Of a stretch of 22,728 nt of DNA, positions 14,407-21,240 are shown one piece after another. Within the stretch, counting starts at the first letter, position 1. Each line of letters begins with the position of its first letter. Source of the DNA: CAYRZF01 sp964428805. GTDB lineage: Bacteria > Methylomirabilota > Methylomirabilia > Rokubacteriales > CSP1-6. The stretch lies in the NCBI GenBank assembly GCA_964428805.1, contig CAYRZF010000031.1, forward strand, positions 1 through 22,728, read 5' to 3'. Position numbers and translations under genes: made by a program. Below the pieces are notes generated by a model. It had not been told where the DNA came from, did no database searches, and saw only the letters and a program-made list of their open reading frames with translations.

Positions 14407-15189
14407 TCAGGACTCCCCTGGCAGGAGAAAGCCGTAGCGCTTCATGATGGACCGGCCCTCCGGCCCGTTGACGAACTGGATGAAAGCCAGCCCCAACTCA
14501 GGGCGCTGGCTCCGCCTGACCACCGCCGCGGTCTGGGTTAGAGGCTGATGCAGCTTTGGGTCAATCGGTGACCAGTCGATTTCGGGAGCGTTCGCCAGGG
14601 AGAGCGCCAGGATTCCGGCGTCGGCCGCGCCTGTCTGAATGAACTGAAGCGCGTGGCGGATATTCTCGCCGTACACCAGCTTGGGCTTCACGGCCTCCCA
14701 CACCCCGACGGTCCTCAGCGCCTCCTCGGCCGCCTTTCCGTAGGGCGCGTGCAGCGGGTTGGCAATGGCCACGTGCCGGACCCTGGGATCGAGCAGCTCA
14801 CGGAGCTGCGTCAGCTTCAGTCCGGAGCTCTTCCGAGTCGCGAGGACGAGCCGCCCCTGGGCGTAGAGCGCGCGGGTCTCGGCGATCAGGGCGCCCCGGG
14901 CCGCGAGACGGTCCACAAAAACCTGGTCGGCGGCAAAGAAGACGTCCGCGGGCGCCCCGTGCTCGATCTGTGTGGCCAGGTTGCCGCTCGAGCCCAAGAC
15001 CAGGGAGACCTTCGCCCCCACCGCCTTCTCGAATCGCGGGACAATCTCCCTGAACGGGAAGACGAGGTTGGCTGCCGCGAACACCGTGAGCGACGGAACA
15101 TCCGCTCCAGCGGCCGCGGGCCCTCCCCCCAGCGCGAGCCAGGCCCCAAGCAGCATCAGCCATAGCGCGCCTCGCATGGCGGTCATCAT
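14407..15189 (-). CDS. modA: Molybdate-binding periplasmic protein
   Basis: A 260-residue solute-binding protein that captures molybdate (often also tungstate) in the periplasm. A signal peptide spans about residues 1-28 (LWLMLLGAWLALGGGPAAAG). The mature domain begins SLTVFAAANLVFPFREI and has the oxyanion-pocket stretch LGSSGNLATQIEHGAPADVF, then ANPLHAPYGKAAEEAL and YGENIRHALQFIQTGAADAG, all ModA-typical. Three N-terminal methionines (codons 1, 2 and 5) are possible starts; I keep the first, 1 nt after the tupB stop. It heads the modABC block inserted after tupAB. Confidence 0.94.
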   Translation of the reverse strand: MMTAMRGALWLMLLGAWLALGGGPAAAGADVPSLTVFAAANLVFPFREIVPRFEKAVGAKVSLVLGSSGNLATQIEHGAPADVFFAADQVFVDRLAARGALIAETRALYAQGRLVLATRKSSGLKLTQLRELLDPRVRHVAIANPLHAPYGKAAEEALRTVGVWEAVKPKLVYGENIRHALQFIQTGAADAGILALSLANAPEIDWSPIDPKLHQPLTQTAAVVRRSQRPELGLAFIQFVNGPEGRSIMKRYGFLLPGES

Positions 15190-15190
15190 T

Positions 15191-15886
15191 CTACGCGCGC
15201 TGACGCTGCTGGATCCACGTGAGCGCCCAGTTCACGAGAAACGTGATCAGCAGGAGCAGGAGCGACAGCGCGATGGCGACGTCGAAGTTCCCCTTGCCGG
15301 TCTCGAGCACGGTCGCCGTGGTGAGGACGCGCGTCTGCCCCCGGATGTTGCCGCCCACCATCATGGAGGCGCCCACTTCCGAGATGACTCCGCCGAACCC
15401 GGCCATCACCGCCGCCAGCAGGGGGAGACGGGCTTCCCGGAGCAGCACCCAGAGGAGCTGGACGCGCGAGGCCCCGAGCGCCAGAATCTGAAGGCGGAAC
15501 CTGGGCGGGATCTGCTGGACCGCGGCGAGCGTCAGCCCCGTCACGATCGGGACGGCGATGATGAACTGGGCGATCACGATGGCCGTCGGAGTGTAGAGGA
15601 GGTCCAGGACCCCGAGGGGACCACTCCGCCAGAGGAAGATCGAGATGAAGAGGCCGACGACCACCGGGGGAAGTCCCATCCCCGTGTTGATCAAGCTGAT
15701 TACCAAGCTGCGCCCCGGGAAGCGGCCGAGGGCGATCAGCGTGCCCAGCGGGATGCCGACGAGCAGCGAGATCCCCGTGGCGATGCCGGAAACCTGAAGT
15801 GAGAGCCGGGTGATCCCGAGCACCTCGGGGTCGCCGCTCAGGAGGAGCCAGAGAGACTGCTTGATCCCATCCCAGATCAGCTCCAT
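15191..15886 (-). CDS. tupB: Tungstate ABC transporter permease
   Basis: A 231-residue inner-membrane permease of the TupB type. The N-terminus ELIWDGIKQSLWLLLSGDPEV followed by LGITRLSLQVSGIATGISLL is characteristic of the tungstate permeases. Further helices include VVVGLFISIFLWRSG and IVIAQFIIAVPIVTGL; the coupling loop is ALGASRVQLLWVLLREA, and SEVGASMMVGGNIRGQTRVL follows, as in the family. The ATG at 15886 is directly after tupA (one base between stop and start). It ends one base before modA. Confidence 0.93.
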   Translation of the reverse strand: MELIWDGIKQSLWLLLSGDPEVLGITRLSLQVSGIATGISLLVGIPLGTLIALGRFPGRSLVISLINTGMGLPPVVVGLFISIFLWRSGPLGVLDLLYTPTAIVIAQFIIAVPIVTGLTLAAVQQIPPRFRLQILALGASRVQLLWVLLREARLPLLAAVMAGFGGVISEVGASMMVGGNIRGQTRVLTTATVLETGKGNFDVAIALSLLLLLITFLVNWALTWIQQRQRA

Positions 15887-15887
15887 G

Positions 15888-16718
15888 CTACCCTCCGGGC
15901 TCCCGCTTCCCGGCGTCGGGGAAGAAGAGCGGCTCGCCGTACTTCTCGACGCCGAAGGTCCGGATCACCGCCTGCGCTTCCCCGGACACCAGAAAGTCGG
16001 CGAACGCCTTCCCCCCGGCCGCGTTGACCCTCGGGTACCGGGTTGGGTCAACCTCCAGCACGTGGTAGACGTTGAGCAGCGGCGCGTCCCCCTCGAGGAG
16101 GATAGCGAGCTGAAGTCGCTTCCTGAAAGCGAGATACGTCGCCCGGTCAGTCAGCGTGTACGCGCCCTTATCGAAAGCGATGCTCAGCGTGGCCCCCATC
16201 CCCTGCCCCGATTCGATGTACCAGCTCCCCGTCGGCATGATCCCCGCCGCCTTCCAGAGGGACCGCTCCGCGCTGTGGGTGCCGGAGTTGTCTCCCCGAG
16301 AAACGAACCTCGACCGACGATCGGCGATCTTCTTCAGGGCCTCAGCCGCCTGCTTCATTCTTTTGATTCCTGCCGGGTCGTCAGGCGGCCCCACCAGGAC
16401 GAAGTCGTTGTGCATGACGAGGCGCCGGTTGATCAGGTTCCCTTTCGCCAGATACTCCAGCTCGAGCTTCGGCGCGTGGACCAGCACCACGTCGGCTTCC
16501 CCCCGATGCCCGAGGGCCAGCGACTGGCCGGTCCCGACCGCGATCGTCTTCACCGTGAAGCCGGTCTTCTTCTCGAAGAGCGGAACGAGCACATCCAGAA
16601 GCCCCGAGTCCTGGGTGCTGGTCGTAGTGGCGAGGATGACCGCCGACCGCTCTCCCCCCGCCGGCGGCGCGGCAGCCAGCAGGCCGAGCAGCACACCTCC
16701 AATCCAGAGACGCCGCAT
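15888..16718 (-). CDS. tupA: Tungstate-binding periplasmic protein
   Basis: A 276-residue solute-binding protein of the TupA type. After a signal peptide (about residues 1-22, LWIGGVLLGLLAAAPPAGG) comes the family signature ATTTSTQDSGLLDVL (from residue 30), then AVGTGQSLALGHRGEADVVLVHAP and the binding stretch FVSRGDNSGTHSAE, and YIESGQGMGATL. I chose the ATG at 16718, which has GAGG six bases upstream; the ATG at 16730 is also possible, whereas the frame's first ATG at 16766 overlaps the MetE-like gene. Selectivity for tungstate over molybdate is inferred from the family. Confidence 0.93.
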   Translation of the reverse strand: MRRLWIGGVLLGLLAAAPPAGGERSAVILATTTSTQDSGLLDVLVPLFEKKTGFTVKTIAVGTGQSLALGHRGEADVVLVHAPKLELEYLAKGNLINRRLVMHNDFVLVGPPDDPAGIKRMKQAAEALKKIADRRSRFVSRGDNSGTHSAERSLWKAAGIMPTGSWYIESGQGMGATLSIAFDKGAYTLTDRATYLAFRKRLQLAILLEGDAPLLNVYHVLEVDPTRYPRVNAAGGKAFADFLVSGEAQAVIRTFGVEKYGEPLFFPDAGKREPGG

Positions 16719-16734
16719 CGGAAGCCTCATTCCC

Positions 16735-17763
16735 TCACTTGACGCCGCCCAATTCCTTCCTGACAAGCGCGGCGCCGGCGGCGAGGGCCCGGAGCTTCTG
16801 GTTGCACATGTAGCGCGGCGACCAGCCGAAGCCGCAGTCCGGATTCACGTAGAGCTTTTCGGGTTTGCAGACCTTCAGGACCCGCCGGATCCGCTCGGCC
16901 ACGTCCTCGGGGGTCTCCGGATAGAATCCCTTCACGTCAATGACTCCGGCGCCCAGCTCGCGCCCATCGTTGAACTGCTGCCAGAGCTCCAGCTCCGAGA
17001 GTTCCCGGCCCGCGAACTCCAGGACCAACTGGTCGGCGCGCGCCTTGAGGAGCCCAGGGAAGTACGGGCGGTACGTGCGGTTGAAGCGCGAGCGCCCGAA
17101 GCGGTTGCCGAAACAGACGTGGAAGCCGAGCTTCGCCTTCACGCCCTCGGTGGCCAGGTTGAAGAGGCGCGCCATCTCCTCTCCCGACACGTTGCCCCGC
17201 GCCGGCTCGTCGATCTGGATGAACTCCGCGCCGGCGGCCACCAGCCCCTTCAATTCGCCATTGATGACCTCGGCAAAACGTTCCGCCACGTCCACCACCC
17301 CCTTGTACATCTTCCCCGGGTGGATCCTCGAGCCGAACGTGAGGGGCCCGGCGCAGGTCGCCTTGGTCCGTTTCGTCGTGTGGGCCTTGAGGTATTCGAA
17401 CTCCTTGACGATGCCCAGGCCGCCGGGCGGGGTCTCGATCCGCCCCACCGCCTCGTAGCGCGTCTGCTGGTCGTACCCCCACGGGCCGGCCTTGCGCCTG
17501 ACCGGGAGCGCCTGGATGCCTTTGATGATGGCGTAGTACGAGTCCACGTAGCCGTCGAGCCGGCGCACCTCGCCGTCGGTGATGATGTCGAGCCCCGCCC
17601 GCTCCATGTCCCGGATCGCCGTGTCCGCGGCGTCGTCGAACATCTCCTCCAGGTCGGCGGGGCCCAACTCGCCGCCCTCGTAGGCTTTGACGGCCGCGTA
17701 CCACCAGCCGGGCTTGCCGTGGGAGCCGACGACCGTGGACGGAATCAGCGGCAGGTCTGCCAT
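16735..17763 (-). CDS. Short (core) MetE-like cobalamin-independent methyltransferase
   Basis: A 342-residue protein matching only the catalytic C-terminal barrel of MetE (PF01717), about half the length of full MetE. Zinc ligands are in place: H215 and C217 in HVCFGN, C310 in NPDCGFG, with E249 in LVLEFAGRE a likely fourth. Other landmarks are the N-terminal STVVGSHGKPGWW, IDEPARGN at 184-191 and YVNPDCGFGWSP. Core-MetE proteins can make methionine from homocysteine using a methyl-corrinoid donor rather than methyl-folate; others demethylate unusual thiol or ether compounds, so the acceptor here is open. The ATG at 17763 overlaps the livF stop by one base (TAATG), so it belongs to the liv operon. 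Confidence 0.85.
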   Translation of the reverse strand: MADLPLIPSTVVGSHGKPGWWYAAVKAYEGGELGPADLEEMFDDAADTAIRDMERAGLDIITDGEVRRLDGYVDSYYAIIKGIQALPVRRKAGPWGYDQQTRYEAVGRIETPPGGLGIVKEFEYLKAHTTKRTKATCAGPLTFGSRIHPGKMYKGVVDVAERFAEVINGELKGLVAAGAEFIQIDEPARGNVSGEEMARLFNLATEGVKAKLGFHVCFGNRFGRSRFNRTYRPYFPGLLKARADQLVLEFAGRELSELELWQQFNDGRELGAGVIDVKGFYPETPEDVAERIRRVLKVCKPEKLYVNPDCGFGWSPRYMCNQKLRALAAGAALVRKELGGVK

Positions 17764-18470
17764 TACGGTGTCCCCCCTATAACTCTCAGCACCGCCTGAT
17801 CCTTCTGTACCTCGCCCGGGCTTCCCGAAAAAATGATTTCCCCGCGCTCGATCACATAGAGCCGGCTGGTGTATTCCGGGACGTGGTGGATGTTCGACTC
17901 GGCAATGAGGATCGAACGGCCCATCTTCGTGATCTCGAAGATGCTCCGGCCGATCTCGGGGATGATCGCCGGCGACAACCCCTCGAACGGCTCGTCGAGC
18001 AGGAGCATCGTCGGGTCCAGGGCCAGGGCCCGGGCGATCGAGAGCATCTTCCGCTCGCCGCCGCTGATCTGGGTTCCCTTCCGCGCCCGATAGCGCCTGA
18101 GCGCGGGAAAGACCTCATAGGCCTGCGCGAGCCGGTCCTCCGCGCTCCGCCCGGTCTTCCGGGTCCACGTGGCGATCTCCACATTCTCCGCCACCGTGAG
18201 GTCGGCGAAGATCCCGCTGTCTTCGGGAGCGAAGCCCACCCCCAGCCGGGCGATCGCTGACGGACGAGCGCCAGCGATATCTCGGCCGAGAAACCTGATG
18301 TGGCCGGAGTGCGGCGCCCGGTAGCCCATCACGCTCCTGAGGGTCGTCGTCTTTCCCGCGCCGTTTCTCCCGACCAGGCAGACGACCTCCCGCTCCCGCA
18401 CGGCGAGCGACACGTCCCGCAGAATGTGGCTCGCCTCGATGTACACGTGGAGGTGTTCCACCGATAACAT
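17763..18470 (-). CDS. livF: Branched-chain amino acid-type ABC transporter ATP-binding protein LivF
   Basis: A 235-residue cytoplasmic ATPase. Walker A is GRNGAGKTTTLRSVMG, the family-typical GVGFAPEDSGIFADLTVAEN follows, the signature is ISGGERKMLSIARALA, and Walker B is MLLLDEPFEGLSP. The LivF-type ending IERGEIIFSGSPGEV is present. The ATG at 18470 shares one base with the livG stop (TGATG); an in-frame GTG directly before it (18473) may be used instead. The 3' end overlaps the MetE-like gene by one base. Confidence 0.94.
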   Translation of the reverse strand: MLSVEHLHVYIEASHILRDVSLAVREREVVCLVGRNGAGKTTTLRSVMGYRAPHSGHIRFLGRDIAGARPSAIARLGVGFAPEDSGIFADLTVAENVEIATWTRKTGRSAEDRLAQAYEVFPALRRYRARKGTQISGGERKMLSIARALALDPTMLLLDEPFEGLSPAIIPEIGRSIFEITKMGRSILIAESNIHHVPEYTSRLYVIERGEIIFSGSPGEVQKDQAVLRVIGGTP

Positions 18471-19240
18471 CACGCCCCCCGTCCCAGCGCCCGCGCTTTC
18501 CTGCCCACCACCGTATTCACCACCTCCTCGTTCGCCCTGATCTCCTCCGGCGTGCCGTCGGCGAGCACCTTCCCCTGATGGAGCGCGATGATCCGGTCGG
18601 AGTATCCGAAGACGATGTCCATGTCGTGCTCGACCTGGACGATGGCCTTGATTCCGATCCGCTCGGAGGCGGATACCAGGATCTCCATGATGGCGTGCTT
18701 GTCCCGGGTGCTGACCCCGCTGGTGGGCTCATCCAGCAGGATGATCTCCGGGTACAGGGCGAAGGCGGACGCCACATCCAGCAGCTTCTTGTCGCCCTGG
18801 GGGAGTTTCTTGGCCGGAGTGTGGCTCTTTTCCGCCAGCCCGAACAACTCGGCCACCTCCAGCGCCTTCGCGTGAACCTCCTGGTCCCGCGCCAGAGAGG
18901 AAAACAGCCGGCGCCCTCGGCCGAGCCGGGAGACCACGGCGACCTTGATGCACTCCAGCACGGTCAGCTCGGGGAAGATGTTGACCAGCTGGAAACTCCG
19001 GGCCATGCCGAGGCCAGAGAGCTTCAGCGGGCCGAGCCCGGTGATATCCCGGTCCTTGAAGAACACCTTCCCTCCGCTCGGCGTGAGCAGACCCGTCACG
19101 ACATTGATGAAGGTGGTCTTGCCCGCCCCGTTGGGCCCGATGATCGAGACAAACTCGCCCTCCTTGATCTCGAGGCTCACCCCATTCAGGGCGGGGAACT
19201 CGCCGAAGGACTTCCGGATGTCGTGCGCCCTCAGGATCAC
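18470..19240 (-). CDS. livG: Branched-chain amino acid-type ABC transporter ATP-binding protein LivG
   Basis: A 256-residue cytoplasmic ATPase. Walker A is GPNGAGKTTFINVVTGLL and Walker B EIILLDEPTSGVS; the LivG-specific GMARSFQLVNIFPELTVLE is present. The ABC signature is atypical, LPQGDKKLLDVASAFAL instead of LS-G-Q. I chose the GTG at 19240, which overlaps the livM stop (GTGA) and has GGGGG seven bases upstream; the frame is open 12 codons further but those overlap livM and are not conserved in type. Confidence 0.93.
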   Translation of the reverse strand: MILRAHDIRKSFGEFPALNGVSLEIKEGEFVSIIGPNGAGKTTFINVVTGLLTPSGGKVFFKDRDITGLGPLKLSGLGMARSFQLVNIFPELTVLECIKVAVVSRLGRGRRLFSSLARDQEVHAKALEVAELFGLAEKSHTPAKKLPQGDKKLLDVASAFALYPEIILLDEPTSGVSTRDKHAIMEILVSASERIGIKAIVQVEHDMDIVFGYSDRIIALHQGKVLADGTPEEIRANEEVVNTVVGRKARALGRGA

Positions 19241-20211
19241 GTGGGTGCCCCCACGTGTCTGGCCTTCTCGCCCCACCGGGCCACCTGAGCGTCCAGCAGC
19301 CCCATCAGCCCACCGGGGGCGAAGATCACGAGGAACGCCAGGATGGCCCCAAAGACGAACCGCCAGTAGGGCACGACGGACATGACCGTATCCTGGAGGA
19401 AGATGAACACGAGGGCGCCGACCAAGGGGCCGAAGAAGTTCGCGAACCCCCCCAGCAGCGTCATGAAGACGATGTTCCCGGAATGCGTCCAGTAGGCCAG
19501 ATTCGGGTCTACCTGGCCCGTCGTGGGACCGAGGAGCGCCCCGCCGACCGCGGCGTAGACGGCCGAGATCATGAAGGCGTACCAGCGGTAGCGCTTCACG
19601 CTGACCCCGAGGAACTCGGCCTTGTTGGGATTATCCCGGATCGAGCGGAGACAGAGCCCGAACGGCGACGACACGATCCGCCACATGACGAACGTGGCGA
19701 CCGCCAGCACGGCGACCGAGTAGTAGTAGTACGGCCCCGTCAGGAAGCGGATCTTGGGCATCGCGGAAAGGTCGAATGCCAGCAGGAACGGCTGGAGGAC
19801 CCGCATCCCCTCGTCGCCCCCCGTGACGAAGTAGAACTTCAGCAAGAAGGAATAGAAGAGCATCCCGAACGCCAGGGTCAGCATGGCGAAGTAGATCTTC
19901 ACGTACCGCACGCAGAGAGCGCCGATCGGAGCCGCCACCAGGCCCGCGGCGGCGGCGGCGGCCAGGAGGCTGGCCTCGAGGTGCATCACGCCGAACTTGC
20001 TCGTGAGGAAGGCGGCGGCGTAGGCGCCGATGCCGATAAAGAGCGAGTGCCCGAAGGAGAGCAGGCCGGTGTACCCGAAAAGGAGATTAAAGCCCAGCAG
20101 GATCACCGAGTAGGCGAAGAAGGGCAGCATCAGCGTGGTGTGGAAGTCTCCCGCGACGAACGGCACCGACAAGATCACCGCCGCCACGACCGCGAGCCCC
20201 GCGGCCCTCAT
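19237..20211 (-). CDS. livM: Branched-chain amino acid-type ABC transporter permease LivM
   Basis: A 324-residue inner-membrane permease with about eight to nine helices. The LivM signature GYTGLLSFGHSLFIGIGAYAA follows the second helix; RSIRDNPNKAEFLGVSV is the coupling loop, and MTLLGGFANFFGPLVGALVF the conserved late motif. The start is ATG at 20211, sharing one base with the livH stop (TGATG); the GTG directly before it is an alternative. It overlaps livG by 4 nt. Confidence 0.94.
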   Translation of the reverse strand: MRAAGLAVVAAVILSVPFVAGDFHTTLMLPFFAYSVILLGFNLLFGYTGLLSFGHSLFIGIGAYAAAFLTSKFGVMHLEASLLAAAAAAGLVAAPIGALCVRYVKIYFAMLTLAFGMLFYSFLLKFYFVTGGDEGMRVLQPFLLAFDLSAMPKIRFLTGPYYYYSVAVLAVATFVMWRIVSSPFGLCLRSIRDNPNKAEFLGVSVKRYRWYAFMISAVYAAVGGALLGPTTGQVDPNLAYWTHSGNIVFMTLLGGFANFFGPLVGALVFIFLQDTVMSVVPYWRFVFGAILAFLVIFAPGGLMGLLDAQVARWGEKARHVGAPT

Positions 20212-21098
20212 CACACCCCGACCTCGCCGAAGAGCCCCCGCGGCTTCAGCACGAGCACCGCGATGACAATGAGATAGATGAGGAGCATCTCGAGCTCAGG
20301 ATAGGTCGAGATGGCGATCGATCGTAAGATACCCACCACGAGGGCGCCTACAAACGCCCCGCGCATGCTCCCCAGCCCGCCGATGACCACCACGGCGAAC
20401 GCCTCGACGATCAGCTCGATCCCCATCTCCGTCATCGTGGCGGTCGCCGGAATGACGAGCGCCCCGCCCACCGTGCCCAGGACCGTCCCCAGCGTGAAGA
20501 CGCGGACATACATCCACGGCATGTCCACGCCGAGCGCTTCAGCCATCTCCCGGTTGTCGGCCGCGGCCCGGATGATCCGCCCGAACTTCGTGCGCGTCAG
20601 CATGTACCCGATCAGGAGCGCGATCAAGAGGCCCGCCCCGATCACGATAAGGTTGTAGACAGGCACCGTCACGCCCAGGATCCGCACCTGCCCGTAAAGG
20701 AGATAGAGCCCGCCGGTGGAGAGCGGTGACGTCCCCCAGACCATCCGGATCGCGTCCTCGAGCATCAGCACCACGGCGAAGGTGAGGAGGAGCTGGAAGG
20801 TCTCGTCGCGATCGTAGACGAAGCGGAGCAGGCCACGCTCGACCACGGGCCCCACCACGGCGGCGCAGAGGCCGCCCGCAACGAGCGCGAGGACGAAGAG
20901 CTCCGGCGGCAGGCCGGCCCGGAGGAAGGCCTGGACGAAGGACACGCCGACATAGGCCCCGAGGGCGTAGAAGGAACCGCACGCCAGATTGAAGATCTTC
21001 TGGACCCCGAAGACGACTTGGAGCCCGGCCGCCACCAGGAAGAGGATCGAGGCGTGGAAGACCCCGCTCAGCAGGACGTTGAGGATATGCGACATCAT
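20211..21098 (-). CDS. livH: Branched-chain amino acid-type ABC transporter permease LivH
   Basis: A 295-residue inner-membrane permease with about eight helices. LivH motifs are clear: ASILFLVAAGLQVVFGVQKI with NLACGSFYALGAYVG, the coupling loop IIRAAADNREMAEALGVDM, and VVVIGGLGSMRGAFVGALVV near the end. The ATG at 21098 (or 21095) has GAGGG about 12 nt upstream, a little far. It follows livK after a 142-nt gap that holds a 53-nt palindrome. Confidence 0.94.
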   Translation of the reverse strand: MMSHILNVLLSGVFHASILFLVAAGLQVVFGVQKIFNLACGSFYALGAYVGVSFVQAFLRAGLPPELFVLALVAGGLCAAVVGPVVERGLLRFVYDRDETFQLLLTFAVVLMLEDAIRMVWGTSPLSTGGLYLLYGQVRILGVTVPVYNLIVIGAGLLIALLIGYMLTRTKFGRIIRAAADNREMAEALGVDMPWMYVRVFTLGTVLGTVGGALVIPATATMTEMGIELIVEAFAVVVIGGLGSMRGAFVGALVVGILRSIAISTYPELEMLLIYLIVIAVLVLKPRGLFGEVGV

Positions 21099-21240
21099 GG
21101 GTGCGACCCTCGCCTACCCCTCACCCTGATCAGACCCCCTCACCTTTGTCCTCTCCCCCGTTTGGGGGAGAGGGTGGGGTGAGGGGGGAGATTCAAGGTG
21201 CGGGAATAGGCGGTCACACGAGAGCCGCCGTTATCGAAGG
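21099..21240. other. livK-livH intergenic region
   Basis: This 142-nt gene-free spacer is the only gap larger than about 60 nt within the liv operon. It holds the palindromic element at 21135-21187 and, just to its left, CCCCTCACCCT (21117-21127), which looks like a fragment of another outer arm. No good -10/-35 pair for livH was seen on the minus strand. Confidence 0.6.
21135..21187. repeat. 53-nt nested palindromic element between livK and livH
   Basis: Plus-strand layout: CCCCCTCACC (21135-21144), TTTGT, CCTCTCCCCC (21150-21159), loop GTTT, GGGGGAGAGG (21164-21173), GTGG, GGTGAGGGGG (21178-21187). Arms and spacing are identical to the copy in holB; only the spacer and loop bases vary. In RNA it would form a stable two-storey hairpin after livK, which may protect livK mRNA or lower read-through into livHMGF. 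Confidence 0.9.

Noticed and set aside
16156..17799. Plus-strand open frame of 547 codons
   Set aside because: Antisense to tupA and the MetE-like gene, with no recognisable motif and biased composition.
4214..21187. CRISPR array
   Set aside because: The three palindromes are kilobases apart with no regular spacers and no cas genes; they are dispersed repeats.
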